Below, in pieces: positions 1-9,800 of a stretch of DNA of 64,000 nucleotides (position 1 is its first letter; the number at the start of each line of letters is the position of its first letter). Below the pieces are notes generated by a model. That model had not been told where the DNA came from. It saw only the letters and a program-made list of their open reading frames with translations, and did no database searches. The DNA comes from Nonomuraea sp. NEAU-A123. GTDB lineage: Bacteria; Actinomycetota; Actinomycetes; Streptosporangiales; Streptosporangiaceae. The position numbers and the translations under genes were made by a program. The stretch is from the NCBI RefSeq assembly GCF_018603905.1, contig NZ_JAHFZZ010000004.1, forward strand, positions 310,001-374,000, read 5' to 3'.

Positions 1-2
1 GC

Positions 3-542
3 GACGCTTCGGTGGCTTCTGACGTTCGCGTGGTCTATGTCGAGAACGACCCCATGGTTCTGGCCAGTGCCCACGTCACCATCGAGCGCGTCCACGACCT
101 GGTACGGGTCGTGGAAGGTGACATACGACAGATCGACGAGATGCTCGCCGACGAGGTGGTGGCCCGGTTCATCGACTGGGAACGGCCTGTCGGGGTGTTG
201 CTCCTCTCCACTCACAGCCTCAGCGACGACGAGCTGGCGTCCTTCGTGATCAAGCGCCTGCGCCACGCCGTCGTGGACGGCAGCTACCTGGCGCTCCTAC
301 AGACCACCTTCGACGGGATCCCCGCCGAACTGCTGCCCGCCATCAACGACCTGCTGGCGATGACGCTGCCGGGACACGTGATCCGTACGCGTGCCGAGGT
401 GGCGGCCTTGTTGGACGGGCTCGAACTGCTGGAACCGGGACTGGTGTGGGTTCCGCTCTGGCGGCCCGACGGCTTGGACTCCCCATGTGCGGACCAGCCG
501 AGCTCGTCGGGCAATTACGGCGCCGTGGCCTGCCTTCCCTGA
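3..542 (+). CDS. SAM-dependent methyltransferase, DUF574 family, 5' end outside window
   Basis: The open frame runs in from the left edge without a stop, so only the last ~179 codons are present. The segment VVYVENDPMVLASAH is the second half of a Rossmann-type SAM site: an acidic residue closing beta-2, then the NDP motif typical of the actinobacterial DUF574 (Methyltransf_19) family, whose members are usually about 270 aa. The later stretch WERPVGVLLLSTHSL corresponds to the beta-4 core. Substrates of this family are largely unknown. An internal GTG at 12 is not the real start because the homologous sequence continues upstream of it. The gene ends inside a strong inverted repeat and faces the DUF4253 gene convergently. 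Family assignment is fairly secure; function is not. Confidence 0.8.
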   Translation, partial: DASVASDVRVVYVENDPMVLASAHVTIERVHDLVRVVEGDIRQIDEMLADEVVARFIDWERPVGVLLLSTHSLSDDELASFVIKRLRHAVVDGSYLALLQTTFDGIPAELLPAINDLLAMTLPGHVIRTRAEVAALLDGLELLEPGLVWVPLWRPDGLDSPCADQPSSSGNYGAVACLP

Positions 543-560
543 TACGCCTGCCACGGCGCC
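519..560 (+). terminator. Stem-loop across the stop codon of the methyltransferase
   Basis: Perfect 11-bp arms GGCGCCGTGGC (519-529) and GCCACGGCGCC (550-560) enclose a 20-nt loop that holds the TGA stop. There is no T-tract, as is common for high-GC actinobacterial terminators. Confidence 0.55.
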
Positions 561-580
561 TTCGCGGATGCCCGCGACCG

Positions 581-611
581 AGGGTCCGGCCTGATGCCCC
601 AGCCGGACCCT
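581..611. terminator. Bidirectional terminator between convergent genes
   Basis: Perfect 10-bp arms AGGGTCCGGC (581-590) and GCCGGACCCT (602-611) with an 11-nt loop lie between the stops of two convergent genes (542 and 640). Position and symmetry suit termination from both sides. Confidence 0.65.
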
Positions 612-639
612 CAGGGGCGCTGTGCTGTCCCGTCCAGCG

Positions 640-1458
640 CTAGTCCCACCAGAACGACCAGTAATGCCGGCCGATGATCTGCTCGGCGTAACTGTGCAGA
701 TCGCCCGGCCCCTGGACGACGTTGTCCGGGCAGAAGGTCCAGTGCTCGGCCGCCACGTGCAGCGCGTGCTCGGGCTCGACCGGCGGCGCGGCGACGCTCA
801 GCTCCAGCGTGTTGAAGCCGACGCCCACCACGCGGACCCCGAACCGGTCCTCCCAACTGCGCACCACCGCCGCCAGCGGCACCATCCACTCGTTGTGGTG
901 CAGCGCCCCCTGCCAGCCCATCACGGCCAGCGCGTCGGCACCCCGGTGCGCGGCGACCAGGCCGAGCGGCAGGCCCTTGGCCGACAGCTCACCGGCGTAC
1001 CAGTCGGCGACGGCGCCCGGGTCGGCCCTCAGCACCCCCGGCGGCGCCGGGCCCGGACAGAGCGCGCCGAACGGCTCCAGCTCCTCCAGGGCGTCCGGCG
1101 GCATCTTGCCGACCCACTCCTGCCACACCTCGGCCATGAACCCCTCGGCCGTGAAGTGCTCGATCATCAGCACCTCGTCCGGCACGACCTGGCCGATCGA
1201 CCAGGGCTGCGTGGACTCGTCCAGCAGGACGGGCCACAGGCCGCTACGCGCGTGGGCGGTCCGGAACCGCGCCCAGTCAGTGCCCGCCACGGCTTCGTCG
1301 CTCATCCAGAACGCCGGTCTGGCCGCCTCGCCCTGGTGCGTGTAGCCGGGATCGGGCCAGACGACGTCGCCCTCGGGCAGGCTGACCGGCAGGAGCCGCC
1401 CTCTGCCGCCGTCGGCGAACAGCTGGCACACCTCACGGGGCAGCTGATGATCGTTCAT
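640..1458 (-). CDS. DUF4253 domain protein
   Basis: This 272-aa protein has the DUF4253 signature in its C-terminal half: an ALAVMGWQGA segment, an SWEDRFG motif, the stretch VVGVGFNTLELSVA, and a tail rich in Trp/Tyr (YAEQIIGRHYWSFWW). The N-terminal half, with several Trp residues and no recognisable enzyme motif, is typical of actinobacterial members. There is no signal peptide or membrane segment, so it is probably cytosolic. DUF4253 proteins have no established function. It starts at ATG 1458 and is divergent from the esterase, with a palindrome between them. Confidence 0.8.
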   Translation of the reverse strand: MNDHQLPREVCQLFADGGRGRLLPVSLPEGDVVWPDPGYTHQGEAARPAFWMSDEAVAGTDWARFRTAHARSGLWPVLLDESTQPWSIGQVVPDEVLMIEHFTAEGFMAEVWQEWVGKMPPDALEELEPFGALCPGPAPPGVLRADPGAVADWYAGELSAKGLPLGLVAAHRGADALAVMGWQGALHHNEWMVPLAAVVRSWEDRFGVRVVGVGFNTLELSVAAPPVEPEHALHVAAEHWTFCPDNVVQGPGDLHSYAEQIIGRHYWSFWWD

Positions 1459-1514
1459 GCCCTACCGTTTCGCTACCGAATCCTGTCTCGGAGATGGTAG
1501 TGCCGACCGTTGCT

Positions 1515-1532
1515 CCAGGACTTTTGTCCTGG
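1515..1532. promoter_or_regulatory. 18-bp palindrome between divergent genes
   Basis: Arms CCAGGAC (1515-1521) and GTCCTGG (1526-1532) flank TTTT between the DUF4253 gene and the esterase. It could be an operator for either gene or a short hairpin in a 5' leader. No cognate regulator is identifiable. Confidence 0.4.
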
Positions 1533-1588
1533 GCGATCCCGTACAGGCGAATCTTCTGCCGGCCGCCCGCTTTCGAGACGGTGGAGGC

Positions 1589-3112
1589 ATGAAGATTCTG
1601 CTAGCGCTGGCCGTACTCCTCACCGGGTGTGCCGAGCCGGCCATCAGCGAGCCCGGGACCGTCGCGGATCCGGCGGTCGTCGAGACCGCTTCGGGGGCCG
1701 TGCGCGGCACGGTGACCTCGGCGAACCGTCTCTTCCAGGGCATCAGATACGCCACGGCGGCGCGCTGGGACTCGCCGAAGCCCGTGCCCGCGTGGCAGGG
1801 GGTGCGGGAGGCCACCAAGCCCGGCGCCCTGTGCCCGCAGGTCGGCACTCCGTACGCGCCGACCAGCAGCGACAACGAGGACTGCCTGTTCCTGAACGTC
1901 ACCACGCCCGCCGTTCCCGGCGGCGGACGGCCGGTCATGGTGTGGATCCACGGTGACGGCGCGGTCGGCGCGGGCCACTTCTCCGACGCCCGGAAGCTGG
2001 CCGCCAAGGGCGTGGTGGTCGTGACGATCAACTACCGGCTCGGCGTGTTCAGCGGGTTCGGCTACCCGGGGCTGCGTAACTCGGGCACGTTCGGCCTGCA
2101 GGACCAGCAGGAGGCGCTGCGCTGGGTCAGGCGCAACGCGGCGGCGTTCGGCGGCGACCCGGGCAACGTGACCGCCTTCGGCATCTCCTACGGCGCGCTG
2201 TCGATCGGCGGCCAGCTCTCCTCGCCGGGCGCCAAGGGTCTGTTCCAGCGGGCGATCATGCAGAGCGGCGAGACTCTGATGGACATGCCCGCCAACAGCG
2301 TGGTGCCGGGCGTGCCCGCCCTGCCGTCGTTCGCGTGGCGGCCCGCCGCCCAGGTGAACGCCATAGGGGAGGTGTACGCCAAGCAGCTCGGCTGCTCGGA
2401 CCTGGCCTGCCTGCGCGCGCTGCCGGTCAAGAAGATCCTTGAGGTTCCGCAGATCATGAACGTCTTCCAACCGTACGCGTACGGGAACGACGTCCTGCCC
2501 GAATCGCCGGCCGACGCGATGCGGAAGGGGCACGCCAGCCCGATGCCGGTGCTGGCGGGCACGACGAGGGACGAACACCGGATCTTTGTCGGAATGAATT
2601 ACGACGTCCAGGGCACCTCTCCGGTTTACCGGCAATTGCTAAAAGATGCGTTCGGAGCGAACGCTGAGCAAATTGCCCGGAAATATCCGGTAAGTCGCTA
2701 TAAGTCGCCGAGTATCGCTTGGGCTACCGTGTTGACCGATCGTATGTGGGCCCGGTCCACCCATGAGCAGAACGCGCTGCTGGCCAAGAGGGCACCGGTC
2801 TATGGCTACGAGTTCGCCGACCGGAAGGCGCCGATGTTCCTGCCGCTGGAGGCGGACTTCGACTGGGGCGCCTACCACGCGAGCGACCTGCCGTACATCT
2901 TCCCGGAGACCAAGGCCGAGCTGTCGCCCGCCCAGGAGCGGCTGTCCGGGCAGATGATGAGCTACTGGACGAACTTCGCCCGCACCGGCGACCCGAACGG
3001 CCGCGGGCTGCCCGCCTGGCCGCGTGTCTCCTCCGGCACCCTGTCCCTGGCCCCGGGGGCCATCCGGCCGGTCGACTACGCTGCCGAGCACAAGCTGGCC
3101 TTCTGGAAGTAG
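1589..3112 (+). CDS. Secreted lipoprotein carboxylesterase, type B
   Basis: A 507-aa alpha/beta hydrolase of the carboxylesterase B family, predicted to hydrolyse carboxylic esters outside the cytoplasmic membrane. Visible motifs are FQGIRYA near the N terminus, EDCLFLNV, the oxyanion stretch VMVWIHGDG, the nucleophile elbow GISYG (catalytic Ser) and a C-terminal FARTGDPNG block. I chose ATG 1589, not the upstream in-frame codons, because MKILLALAVLLTGCAEP is a clean lipoprotein signal with lipobox LTGC. The GGAGG just before this ATG is unusually close (1 nt). Codons for roughly residues 330-390 (2580-2760) are markedly A/T-ending compared with the rest. The next gene follows after 40 nt on the same strand. 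Confidence 0.88.
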   Translation: MKILLALAVLLTGCAEPAISEPGTVADPAVVETASGAVRGTVTSANRLFQGIRYATAARWDSPKPVPAWQGVREATKPGALCPQVGTPYAPTSSDNEDCLFLNVTTPAVPGGGRPVMVWIHGDGAVGAGHFSDARKLAAKGVVVVTINYRLGVFSGFGYPGLRNSGTFGLQDQQEALRWVRRNAAAFGGDPGNVTAFGISYGALSIGGQLSSPGAKGLFQRAIMQSGETLMDMPANSVVPGVPALPSFAWRPAAQVNAIGEVYAKQLGCSDLACLRALPVKKILEVPQIMNVFQPYAYGNDVLPESPADAMRKGHASPMPVLAGTTRDEHRIFVGMNYDVQGTSPVYRQLLKDAFGANAEQIARKYPVSRYKSPSIAWATVLTDRMWARSTHEQNALLAKRAPVYGYEFADRKAPMFLPLEADFDWGAYHASDLPYIFPETKAELSPAQERLSGQMMSYWTNFARTGDPNGRGLPAWPRVSSGTLSLAPGAIRPVDYAAEHKLAFWK

Positions 3113-3152
3113 CCGGCCCGCCGGAAGCGGACGCAGCGCGAGGGGAGGCGCC

Positions 3153-3758
3153 GTGATCAGGGTCATGATCGCCGAAGACCAGGGGATGATGCGCGACGCC
3201 CTGGCGCTGCTGCTCGGGCTGGAGGACGACCTGGAGATCGTCGCCCAGGTGTCCTCGGGCCACGAGATCGTACCGGCGGCCACGGAGCACCGGCCCGACG
3301 TGGCGCTGCTGGACATCGAGCTGCCCGGCCGCAGCGGTCTCGACGTGCTGCCCGTGCTGCGTGCCTCGCTGCCGGAGTGCGCGGTGCTGGTCGTGACCAC
3401 GTTCGCCAGGCCGGGCTACCTCAGGCGGGCGATGGAGGCGGGAGCGGCGGGGTTCCTGGTCAAGGACGGGCCGGTGGAGGAGCTGGCCGTGGCGATCCGC
3501 CGGGCGGTGGCGGGGGAGCGGATCATCGATCCCGCCCTGGCCGCCGCCGCGCTGAACGCCGGGCCCAGCCCGCTCACGGACCGCGAGCGGGACGTGCTGG
3601 CCGCCGCGCTCGACGGCTCCACGATCGCGGACGTGGCGGCGCGGCTGCACCTTTCCGAGAGCACGGTACGCAACCACCTGTCGTCCGCCATCGGCAAGAC
3701 GCACACCCGGAACAGGATCGAGGCCGCCCAGTTGGCGCGGCACAATGGGTGGTTGTGA
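3153..3758 (+). CDS. NarL/LuxR-type response regulator, orphan
   Basis: A 201-aa two-component response regulator. The receiver domain (about 1-120) shows the acidic pair in IAEDQ, the phosphoacceptor Asp in ALLDIELPG, the Thr in VVTTFA and Lys in FLVKDG. The C-terminal LuxR helix-turn-helix (about 140-200) contains LTDRERDVLAA and LSESTVRNHLSSAIGKT. GTG 3153 has an AGGGGAGG ribosome site; the upstream continuation of the frame is the esterase region. No histidine kinase adjoins it, so it is an orphan in this window. The architecture resembles DesR-like regulators, but its targets cannot be told. It overlaps the next gene by 4 nt. Confidence 0.9.
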   Translation: MIRVMIAEDQGMMRDALALLLGLEDDLEIVAQVSSGHEIVPAATEHRPDVALLDIELPGRSGLDVLPVLRASLPECAVLVVTTFARPGYLRRAMEAGAAGFLVKDGPVEELAVAIRRAVAGERIIDPALAAAALNAGPSPLTDRERDVLAAALDGSTIADVAARLHLSESTVRNHLSSAIGKTHTRNRIEAAQLARHNGWL

Positions 3759-4345
3759 TCCCCTTTGACGCGGTCCTCTGTGATCTAGATGGAGTGCTCC
3801 GCCATTTCGACCACGCGGCCCAGGCCGACATCGAGGCCCGTTACGGCCTGCCCATGAGGAAGACCGCCTTCGACCCCGACCTGATCGGCCCCGCCACGCT
3901 CGGCCACATCACCGAGGCCGAGTGGCTCGAGTCGATCGCCGTCGCGCTGGGCGGCGACGAGCGCGCCCGCCAGGCCGTCACCGAGTTCGCCGCGGTGCCG
4001 TTCTGGGTGGACGAGGAGGTCCGGGCGCTGCTGGCGCGCGCTCAGGAGCGGGTGCCGGTGCTGCTGGTCACCAACGCCATGGACACGCTGGAGGAGCACC
4101 TGGAGGGGCTCGGGCTCGCGTACTTCGCCGACGCGGTGGTCAGCAGCGCCCGGGTGGGGTTGGCCAAGCCCGACCGGCGGATCTACGAGCTGGCGGCCGA
4201 GCTGGCGGGCGTCGCGCCCGAGCGCTGCCTGTTCGTCGACGACCGGCCGGAGAACGTGGCGGGCGCCACGGCCCTGGGGATGACCGGCGTGCACTACCGC
4301 GGCATCGCCGACCTGACCGCCGTCCTCACCCCGGCCTTCGGTTAG
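3755..4345 (+). CDS. HAD-superfamily hydrolase
   Basis: A 196-aa haloacid-dehalogenase fold phosphohydrolase. Motif I is CDLDGVL, motif II is the Thr in VLLVTNAMD, motif III is the Lys in GLAKPDRRIYELAA, and motif IV is FVDDRPENV, all in the usual order. The start GTG 3755 overlaps the regulator stop as GTGA, so the two are probably translationally coupled. Its substrate is unknown; family members act on small phosphorylated metabolites. A GTG two codons upstream (3749) is an alternative start. Confidence 0.87.
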   Translation: MIPFDAVLCDLDGVLRHFDHAAQADIEARYGLPMRKTAFDPDLIGPATLGHITEAEWLESIAVALGGDERARQAVTEFAAVPFWVDEEVRALLARAQERVPVLLVTNAMDTLEEHLEGLGLAYFADAVVSSARVGLAKPDRRIYELAAELAGVAPERCLFVDDRPENVAGATALGMTGVHYRGIADLTAVLTPAFG

Positions 4346-4533
4346 AAGGGTCCCACCTGATGCGCGGGATCGGCCCGCACCTGAAGGTCGGGGAACCGGC
4401 GGCCGATCTCTCCCGCCTGCTCGGCGGGGATGGGCCGGCACCACTCGACCGGCGGCCTACCGGGAAAGCGCCGGAATGACACGCGCGCCTCGAAGGTGCC
4501 GGCAATGTTTCGGAGCACAGCATTATTCCGCAC
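4342..4533 (-). CDS. Possible small protein or gene remnant, 63 aa
   Basis: From about residue 11 to the end the codons are some 85% G/C in the third position, like real genes here, while the first ten codons and the upstream 100 bases are A/T-rich. Its stop overlaps that of the convergent HAD gene by 3 nt. I recognise no family. The abrupt composition change suggests either a short gene or the 3' remnant of a longer gene whose 5' part was lost. Apart from this the interval 4346-4671 holds only A/T-rich sequence and one terminator. Confidence 0.35.
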   Translation of the reverse strand: MRNNAVLRNIAGTFEARVSFRRFPGRPPVEWCRPIPAEQAGEIGRRFPDLQVRADPAHQVGPF

Positions 4534-4620
4534 AAATGCATATGGGCTCGCACAGGATGAGTGTTATCCCGGTCGAGCCGCATAAAAACCGTACAGAATT
4601 CAGATAAAAAACAACTGCTT

Positions 4621-4656
4621 GTTTCCGGCACGGCTCGCGCCTGCCGTGCCGGAAAC
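4621..4656 (-). terminator. Rho-independent-like terminator
   Basis: Perfect 14-bp arms GTTTCCGGCACGGC (4621-4634) and GCCGTGCCGGAAAC (4643-4656) with an 8-nt loop lie 15 nt after the stop of the minus-strand gene at 4672. On that strand a T-run follows (complement of 4604-4609). Confidence 0.8.
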
Positions 4657-4671
4657 GTTCAGCGGGTCCTG

Positions 4672-5802
4672 TCAGTAACTCCCGTAGGGAGACTGGCTGG
4701 ACGTCTTCGTCGGCGTGTGCGACGAATGGCTCGTCGGCGTGGGGCTTGCCGACGGCGTGCTCACCTGCGATCCCGTGCCCGCGGGCCGGATCAGGCCCAC
4801 CAGGCCGTGCTGGGTCTTCTCGATGCCCGCCGAGAACCACAGGGCGTTCTCGCCGCCGGTGGTCGCGGTGCCCTGCTCGAGGTCCCACAGACCCGGCAGC
4901 CAGATCGTCTTGCCGTTGCCGTCGCGCAGCGCGCCCAGGTGGCGGTTGCCGCGGTAAGCGTGGATCGTCCCGTCGCCGAAGTTGCCGACCAGCACCGATC
5001 CGGAGTACACGCCGAACTGCTTCGGTGCGGCGACGATGGCCCACGGGGCGTTGAGCCCGGTGCGTGCGATGCGGCCGAGCAGGCGTCCGCTCACGCTGTA
5101 GCGGCTGACGAAGCCCTTGCCGGCGCCCGGGATGGACTTTCCGGTCTCAGAGTCGCGCAGGGCATAGGCGACCCAGACGCTGCCACCACTGAACGTCACG
5201 TTGTACGGCTTGTACGTGGAGGGTACCGACGGGTCCCTGAACGCCCGGTGGGACAGGTTGATCTTCTCGAACTCTGAGTTCCACGCGGCGAGGCGCCCGT
5301 TGGCGAAGTCGGCGGCCAGCAGGAAGTCGCCGTCATCGGTGTTCACCATCGCGAGGCCCTTGTAGTCGGCACCCCGGGTGAAGGCCGCGATGATCGCGTT
5401 CTTCGGGTCCACCTCGGCGTTCCAGCCGCTGATCGCGCCACTCGGGCTGGCGAAGATGAACGAGGCGGGCTTGCCCTTGACGGTGAAGCCCTCGCCTGAA
5501 CTGTTGAACACCTGGCCCGTCGGAGCGCCACCGGGGATGGCCACCTCGGTCGCTTCCTTCTGGCCCGCTCCCGAGTAGACGGTGGCCGAGCCGGTGCCGG
5601 TGTTGGAGACCCACAGGGTCTTGCCCATGGCCAACCCCCAAGGGTTGACCAGTTTAGGATCAGTGACCGCTGCCTTCCCCTTGATGTCGGAAACGAGATT
5701 CACGACGTCAAACTTGGTATTCGTCGCTGCCTGTGCGGGGGCGGTGAGGGTCGTGCTCAAGACGACCGCACCAGCGCAGAGTGTGATGATGCGGAACCGC
5801 AT
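4672..5802 (-). CDS. Secreted TIGR03118-like beta-propeller protein
   Basis: A 376-aa exported protein. MRFRIITLCA... is a Sec signal with predicted cleavage after APAQA (residue 25). The mature part matches the conserved TIGR03118 family: NLVSDIKGKA, DPKLVNPWGLA, WVSNTGTGSATVY, and repeated propeller-like strands through PWAIVAAP and VLVGNFGDGTIHAY. A Ser/Thr/Pro-rich tail (about 348-376) looks like a wall-spanning or linker segment; I see no sortase motif. The family's function is not known. ATG 5802 is chosen because it begins the signal peptide; the frame stays open to about 6144, but that region belongs to ppgK on the other strand. Confidence 0.82.
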   Translation of the reverse strand: MRFRIITLCAGAVVLSTTLTAPAQAATNTKFDVVNLVSDIKGKAAVTDPKLVNPWGLAMGKTLWVSNTGTGSATVYSGAGQKEATEVAIPGGAPTGQVFNSSGEGFTVKGKPASFIFASPSGAISGWNAEVDPKNAIIAAFTRGADYKGLAMVNTDDGDFLLAADFANGRLAAWNSEFEKINLSHRAFRDPSVPSTYKPYNVTFSGGSVWVAYALRDSETGKSIPGAGKGFVSRYSVSGRLLGRIARTGLNAPWAIVAAPKQFGVYSGSVLVGNFGDGTIHAYRGNRHLGALRDGNGKTIWLPGLWDLEQGTATTGGENALWFSAGIEKTQHGLVGLIRPAGTGSQVSTPSASPTPTSHSSHTPTKTSSQSPYGSY

Positions 5803-5923
5803 CCGTGCCTCCTTGTTAGCGCTTGTGGCCGGAGATACGCGGGAGACGCAAGTGCGGTTCAGTAACGGCCAGAAATATTGCCGCAGAACGTCAATCGGGC
5901 CGTTTCTGGGGGAGTGGAGAGAC

Positions 5924-6637
5924 ATGGAAGTTTTGGGCATTGACATCGGTGGATCCGGGATCAAGGGCGCCCCTGTGGACACCGCATCGGGGCAGTTGAC
6001 GCAGGAGCGCCTGCGCATCCCCACGCCGCAGCCGGCCAAGCCGCAGGGCGTGGCCGAGGTCGTGGTGGAGATCGTCAAGCACTTCGGCTGGACGGGCCCG
6101 GTCGGCGTCACGTTCCCGGGCGTGGTGCTGAACGGCGTGATCATGACGGCCGCGAACGTTCACCACTCCTGGATCGGCGTCGACGCGACGAAGCTCTTCG
6201 ACGGCGCGACCGTCCTCAACGACGCCGACGCGGCCGGCATCGCGGAGATGAGGTTCGGCGAGGGTCACGGCCGTGAGGGGACCGTGATCATGCTGACGTT
6301 CGGGACGGGCATCGGCAGCGCGGTCTTCGTCGACGGCGTCCTGGTGCCGAACACCGAACTGGGGCACCTGCAGATCCACGGCAAGGACGCCGAGCTCCGC
6401 GCCTCCGACCGCGCCCGCGAGGAGCACGACCTGGCGTGGGACAAGTGGGCCGGCCGGGTGGAGGAGTATCTGCGGCACGTGGAGATGCTGTTCTGGCCGT
6501 CGCTGTTCGTCATCGGCGGGGGCGTGAGCAAGAAGGCGGACAAGTTCCTGCCGCACGTGCACGTGGACACCGCGATCGTCCCGGCTCGCCTCCGCAACGA
6601 AGCGGGGATCGTCGGCGCCGCTCTCGCCGTCAAATGA
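5924..6637 (+). CDS. ppgK: Polyphosphate glucokinase
   Basis: A 237-aa ROK-family sugar kinase that phosphorylates glucose with polyphosphate (and ATP) to feed glycolysis in actinobacteria. Visible are the phosphate-1 motif [22 protein letters not shown] with the catalytic Asp, [23 protein letters not shown], and the C-terminal [14 protein letters not shown] typical of PpgK. At 237 aa it is a little shorter than the usual ~260. ATG 5924 follows a GGAGTGGAGAG ribosome site. It is divergent from the secreted TIGR03118 gene and monocistronic in this window. Confidence 0.92.
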   Translation: MEVLGIDIGGSGIKGAPVDTASGQLTQERLRIPTPQPAKPQGVAEVVVEIVKHFGWTGPVGVTFPGVVLNGVIMTAANVHHSWIGVDATKLFDGATVLNDADAAGIAEMRFGEGHGREGTVIMLTFGTGIGSAVFVDGVLVPNTELGHLQIHGKDAELRASDRAREEHDLAWDKWAGRVEEYLRHVEMLFWPSLFVIGGGVSKKADKFLPHVHVDTAIVPARLRNEAGIVGAALAVK

Positions 6638-6650
6638 TCATCTTTGTGAC

Positions 6651-6688
6651 GCTCCGACCTGGGTGATCAAGAAAGATGGGGTCGGAGC
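6651..6688 (+). terminator. Possible terminator after ppgK
   Basis: Arms GCTCCGACC (6651-6659) and GGTCGGAGC (6680-6688) enclose a 20-nt loop 13 nt after the ppgK stop. The loop is long and no T-tract follows. The remaining 200 bases to the helicase show no gene. Confidence 0.4.
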
Positions 6689-6885
6689 GCAACCTGATGG
6701 GCTCCTCAGGAGTCTCATTAGTGACCGTGGTCGTCCACGACGACAACTCTGGGGAGAGTGGGCCCGTCTTGGGCGATCACGGTCGACGATGAGCGCTGGA
6801 TATTGAGATGCGGACAACCGCCGCCGTCGGGCAGCATGGGGCGGTTGGCTCCGGCGACGCGGGGCTCAAATATCCTGATAGCAGT

Positions 6886-9800
6886 ATGGGAACCTCTGCG
6901 TTGTCCTCTCCACTCACCGAGCTCCAGTCACGCCTGCCCGACCTGATGCCGCGAGACCAGCGGCGACTTCGGCGCAGGCTCGACGGCGTACGCCGGGTGC
7001 GCTCCCGCGAGGCCCGGGAAAAGATCACCGCGGAGATCGTCGCCGACGTGGAACGTGCTGAGCGACGCCTCGCCCGGCGCCGCGAAGCCGTACCAGAAGT
7101 GAGATATCCGGAAAACCTGCCCGTATCCCAGCGCAAGGACGACATCCTCGCGGCCATTCGCGACAACCAGGTCGTGATCATCGCCGGGGAGACCGGATCC
7201 GGCAAGACCACTCAGATCCCGAAGATCTGCCTGGAGCTGGGGCGCGGCGTCAGGGGCCTGGTCGGCCACACCCAGCCGCGCCGCATCGCCGCCCGCACGG
7301 TGGCCGAGCGCATCGCCGAAGAGCTGGGCACCGAGTTGGGCCAGACGGTCGGCTACAAAGTACGCTTCACCGACCAGGCGAGCGACCGCACCCTGGTCAA
7401 GCTGATGACCGACGGCATCCTGCTGGCCGAGCTGCAGAACGACCGGCTGCTGGAGCAGTACGACACGCTGATCATCGACGAGGCGCACGAGCGCAGCCTC
7501 AACATCGACTTCATCCTCGGCTACCTGAAGCAGCTCCTGCCCAAGCGCCCCGACCTCAAGCTGATCATCACCAGTGCCACGATCGACCCGGAGCGGTTCT
7601 CCCGCCACTTCGACGACGCCCCGATCGTCGAGGTCTCCGGCCGCACCTACCCGGTCGAGGTGCGCTACCGGCCGCTCGACGAGGATGACGACCAGACGCA
7701 GGGCATCGTCGACGCCTGCCGCGAGCTGGTCTCCGAGGGGCCCGGCGACATCCTGGTGTTCCTGTCGGGGGAGCGGGAGATCCGCGACGCCGCCGACGCG
7801 CTCGACAAGGCCGACTTCCGCAACACCGAGGTGCTGCCGCTGTACGCCCGGCTCAGCGCCGCCGAGCAGCACCGCGTGTTCCAGCGCCACACGGGCCGGC
7901 GCATCGTGCTGGCCACCAACGTGGCCGAGACGTCGCTGACCGTTCCGGGCATCAAATACGTGGTCGACCCGGGGTTCGCCCGCATCTCCCGCTACAGCCA
8001 CCGCACCAAGGTGCAGCGCCTGCCGATCGAGGCCATCTCGCAGGCGAGCGCCAACCAGCGCAAGGGCCGCTCGGGCCGGACGTCCGACGGCGTCTGCATC
8101 CGGCTCTACGAGGAGGAGGACTTCCTCAACCGGCCGGAGTTCACCGACCCGGAGATCCTGCGCACGAACCTCGCCTCGGTCATCCTCCAGATGACCTCGA
8201 TCGGGCTGGGCGACATCGAGGCGTTCCCGTTCGTCGAGCCGCCCGACCGCCGCCAGGTACGCGACGGCGTGAGCCTGCTGCACGAGCTGGGCGCGTTCGA
8301 CGGCCAGGGCGGCATCACCGGCGTCGGCCGCAAGCTGGCCGGGCTGCCGGTCGACCCGCGCCTGGGCCGGATGGTCCTGGAGGCGGAGAAGAACGGCTGC
8401 CTGCGCGAGGTCATGGTGATCGCCGCCGCGCTGTCGATCCAGGATCCGCGCGAGCGCCCCGTCGACAAGCAGCAGGCGGCCGACGAGAAGCATCGCCGCT
8501 TCGCCGACCCCGAGTCCGACTTCCTGTCCTACCTCAACCTGTGGAACCACCTGCGGGAGAAACAGCAGGAGCTGTCCTCCAGCGCCTTCCGCCGCCTGTG
8601 CAAGTCGGAGTTCCTCAACTACCTGCGCGTACGCGAATGGCAGGACATCTACAGCCAGATCCGCCACTCGCTCGGCGCCCAGCCCAACAGCACGCAGGCC
8701 GATCCGCAGCAGGTGCACGCCTCGCTGCTCGTCGGCCTGCTGTCGCACATCGGCGTCAAGGACGTCATGGAGAAGCGGACCCCCGACGGGCGCCGCCCGA
8801 TCCAGGAGTACATCGGCGCCCGCAACGCCCGCTTCGCCATCTTCCCCGGCTCCGCGCTGGCCAGGAAGCAGCCGCAGTGGGTGATGTCGGCCGAGCTGGT
8901 CGAGACCTCCCGGCTGTGGGCCAGGGTCAACGCAAAGATCGAGCCCGACTGGGTCGAGCCGCTCGCCCAGCACCTGGTCAAACGCACCTACTCCGAGCCG
9001 CACTGGGAGAAGAACCAGGGCGCGGTGATCGCGCTGGAGAAGGTCACCCTCTACGGCGTGCCCCTGGTGACCGGGCGAAAGGTCAACTACGGCCGCATCG
9101 ACCCCGACCTGTCACGCGAGCTGTTCATCAGGCACGCCCTCGTCGAAGGCGACTGGGACAGCCACCACCGCTTCCTCCAGGACAACAGGAGGCTGCTCGA
9201 AGAGGTCGAGGAGCTCGAGAACCGGGCCCGCCGCCGCGACATCATGGTCGACGACGAGGCCCTGTTCGACTTCTACGACCAGCGCGTCCCCGCCGACGTC
9301 GTCTCCGCGCGCCACTTCGACTCCTGGTGGAAGAAGGTCAGGACCACCGAGCCCGACCTGCTGACGTACTCGCCCGAGATGCTGGTCAACGAGGGTGCCG
9401 ACGTCAGCACCAACGACTACCCCGACGCCTGGCGGCAGCTCGGCCAGCGGATGAAGCTGACCTACCAGTTCGAGCCCGGGGCCGACGCCGACGGCGTCAC
9501 GGTGCACGTGCCGCTGGCGGTGCTCAACCAGGTCAGCTCCGACGGGTTCGACTGGCAGATCCCCGGCCTGCGCGACGAACTGATCACCGCCCTGATCAGG
9601 TCGCTGCCCAAGCACCTGCGCCGCAACTTCGTGCCCGCCCCCAACTACGCCAAGCAGGTGCTCGAAGGCGTACAACAGGGCGGCGAACCCCTGCTGGAGG
9701 CCGTGGAGCGGGAGCTGCTCCGGCTGACCGGGATCCGCGTGCCGCACGACGCCTGGCAGCTCGACCAGGTCCCCGACCACCTGCGCATCACCTACCGGGT

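Noticed and set aside
3153-3758. Response regulator as partner of the tandem kinases at 44-47 kb
   Set aside because: More than 40 kb apart and of NarL/LuxR type, while the kinases are of the HAMP/HisKA class that normally pairs with OmpR-type regulators.
6928-9003. 691-codon minus-strand open frame
   Set aside because: Shadow of the HrpA helicase, whose DEAH-box motifs are in the plus strand.
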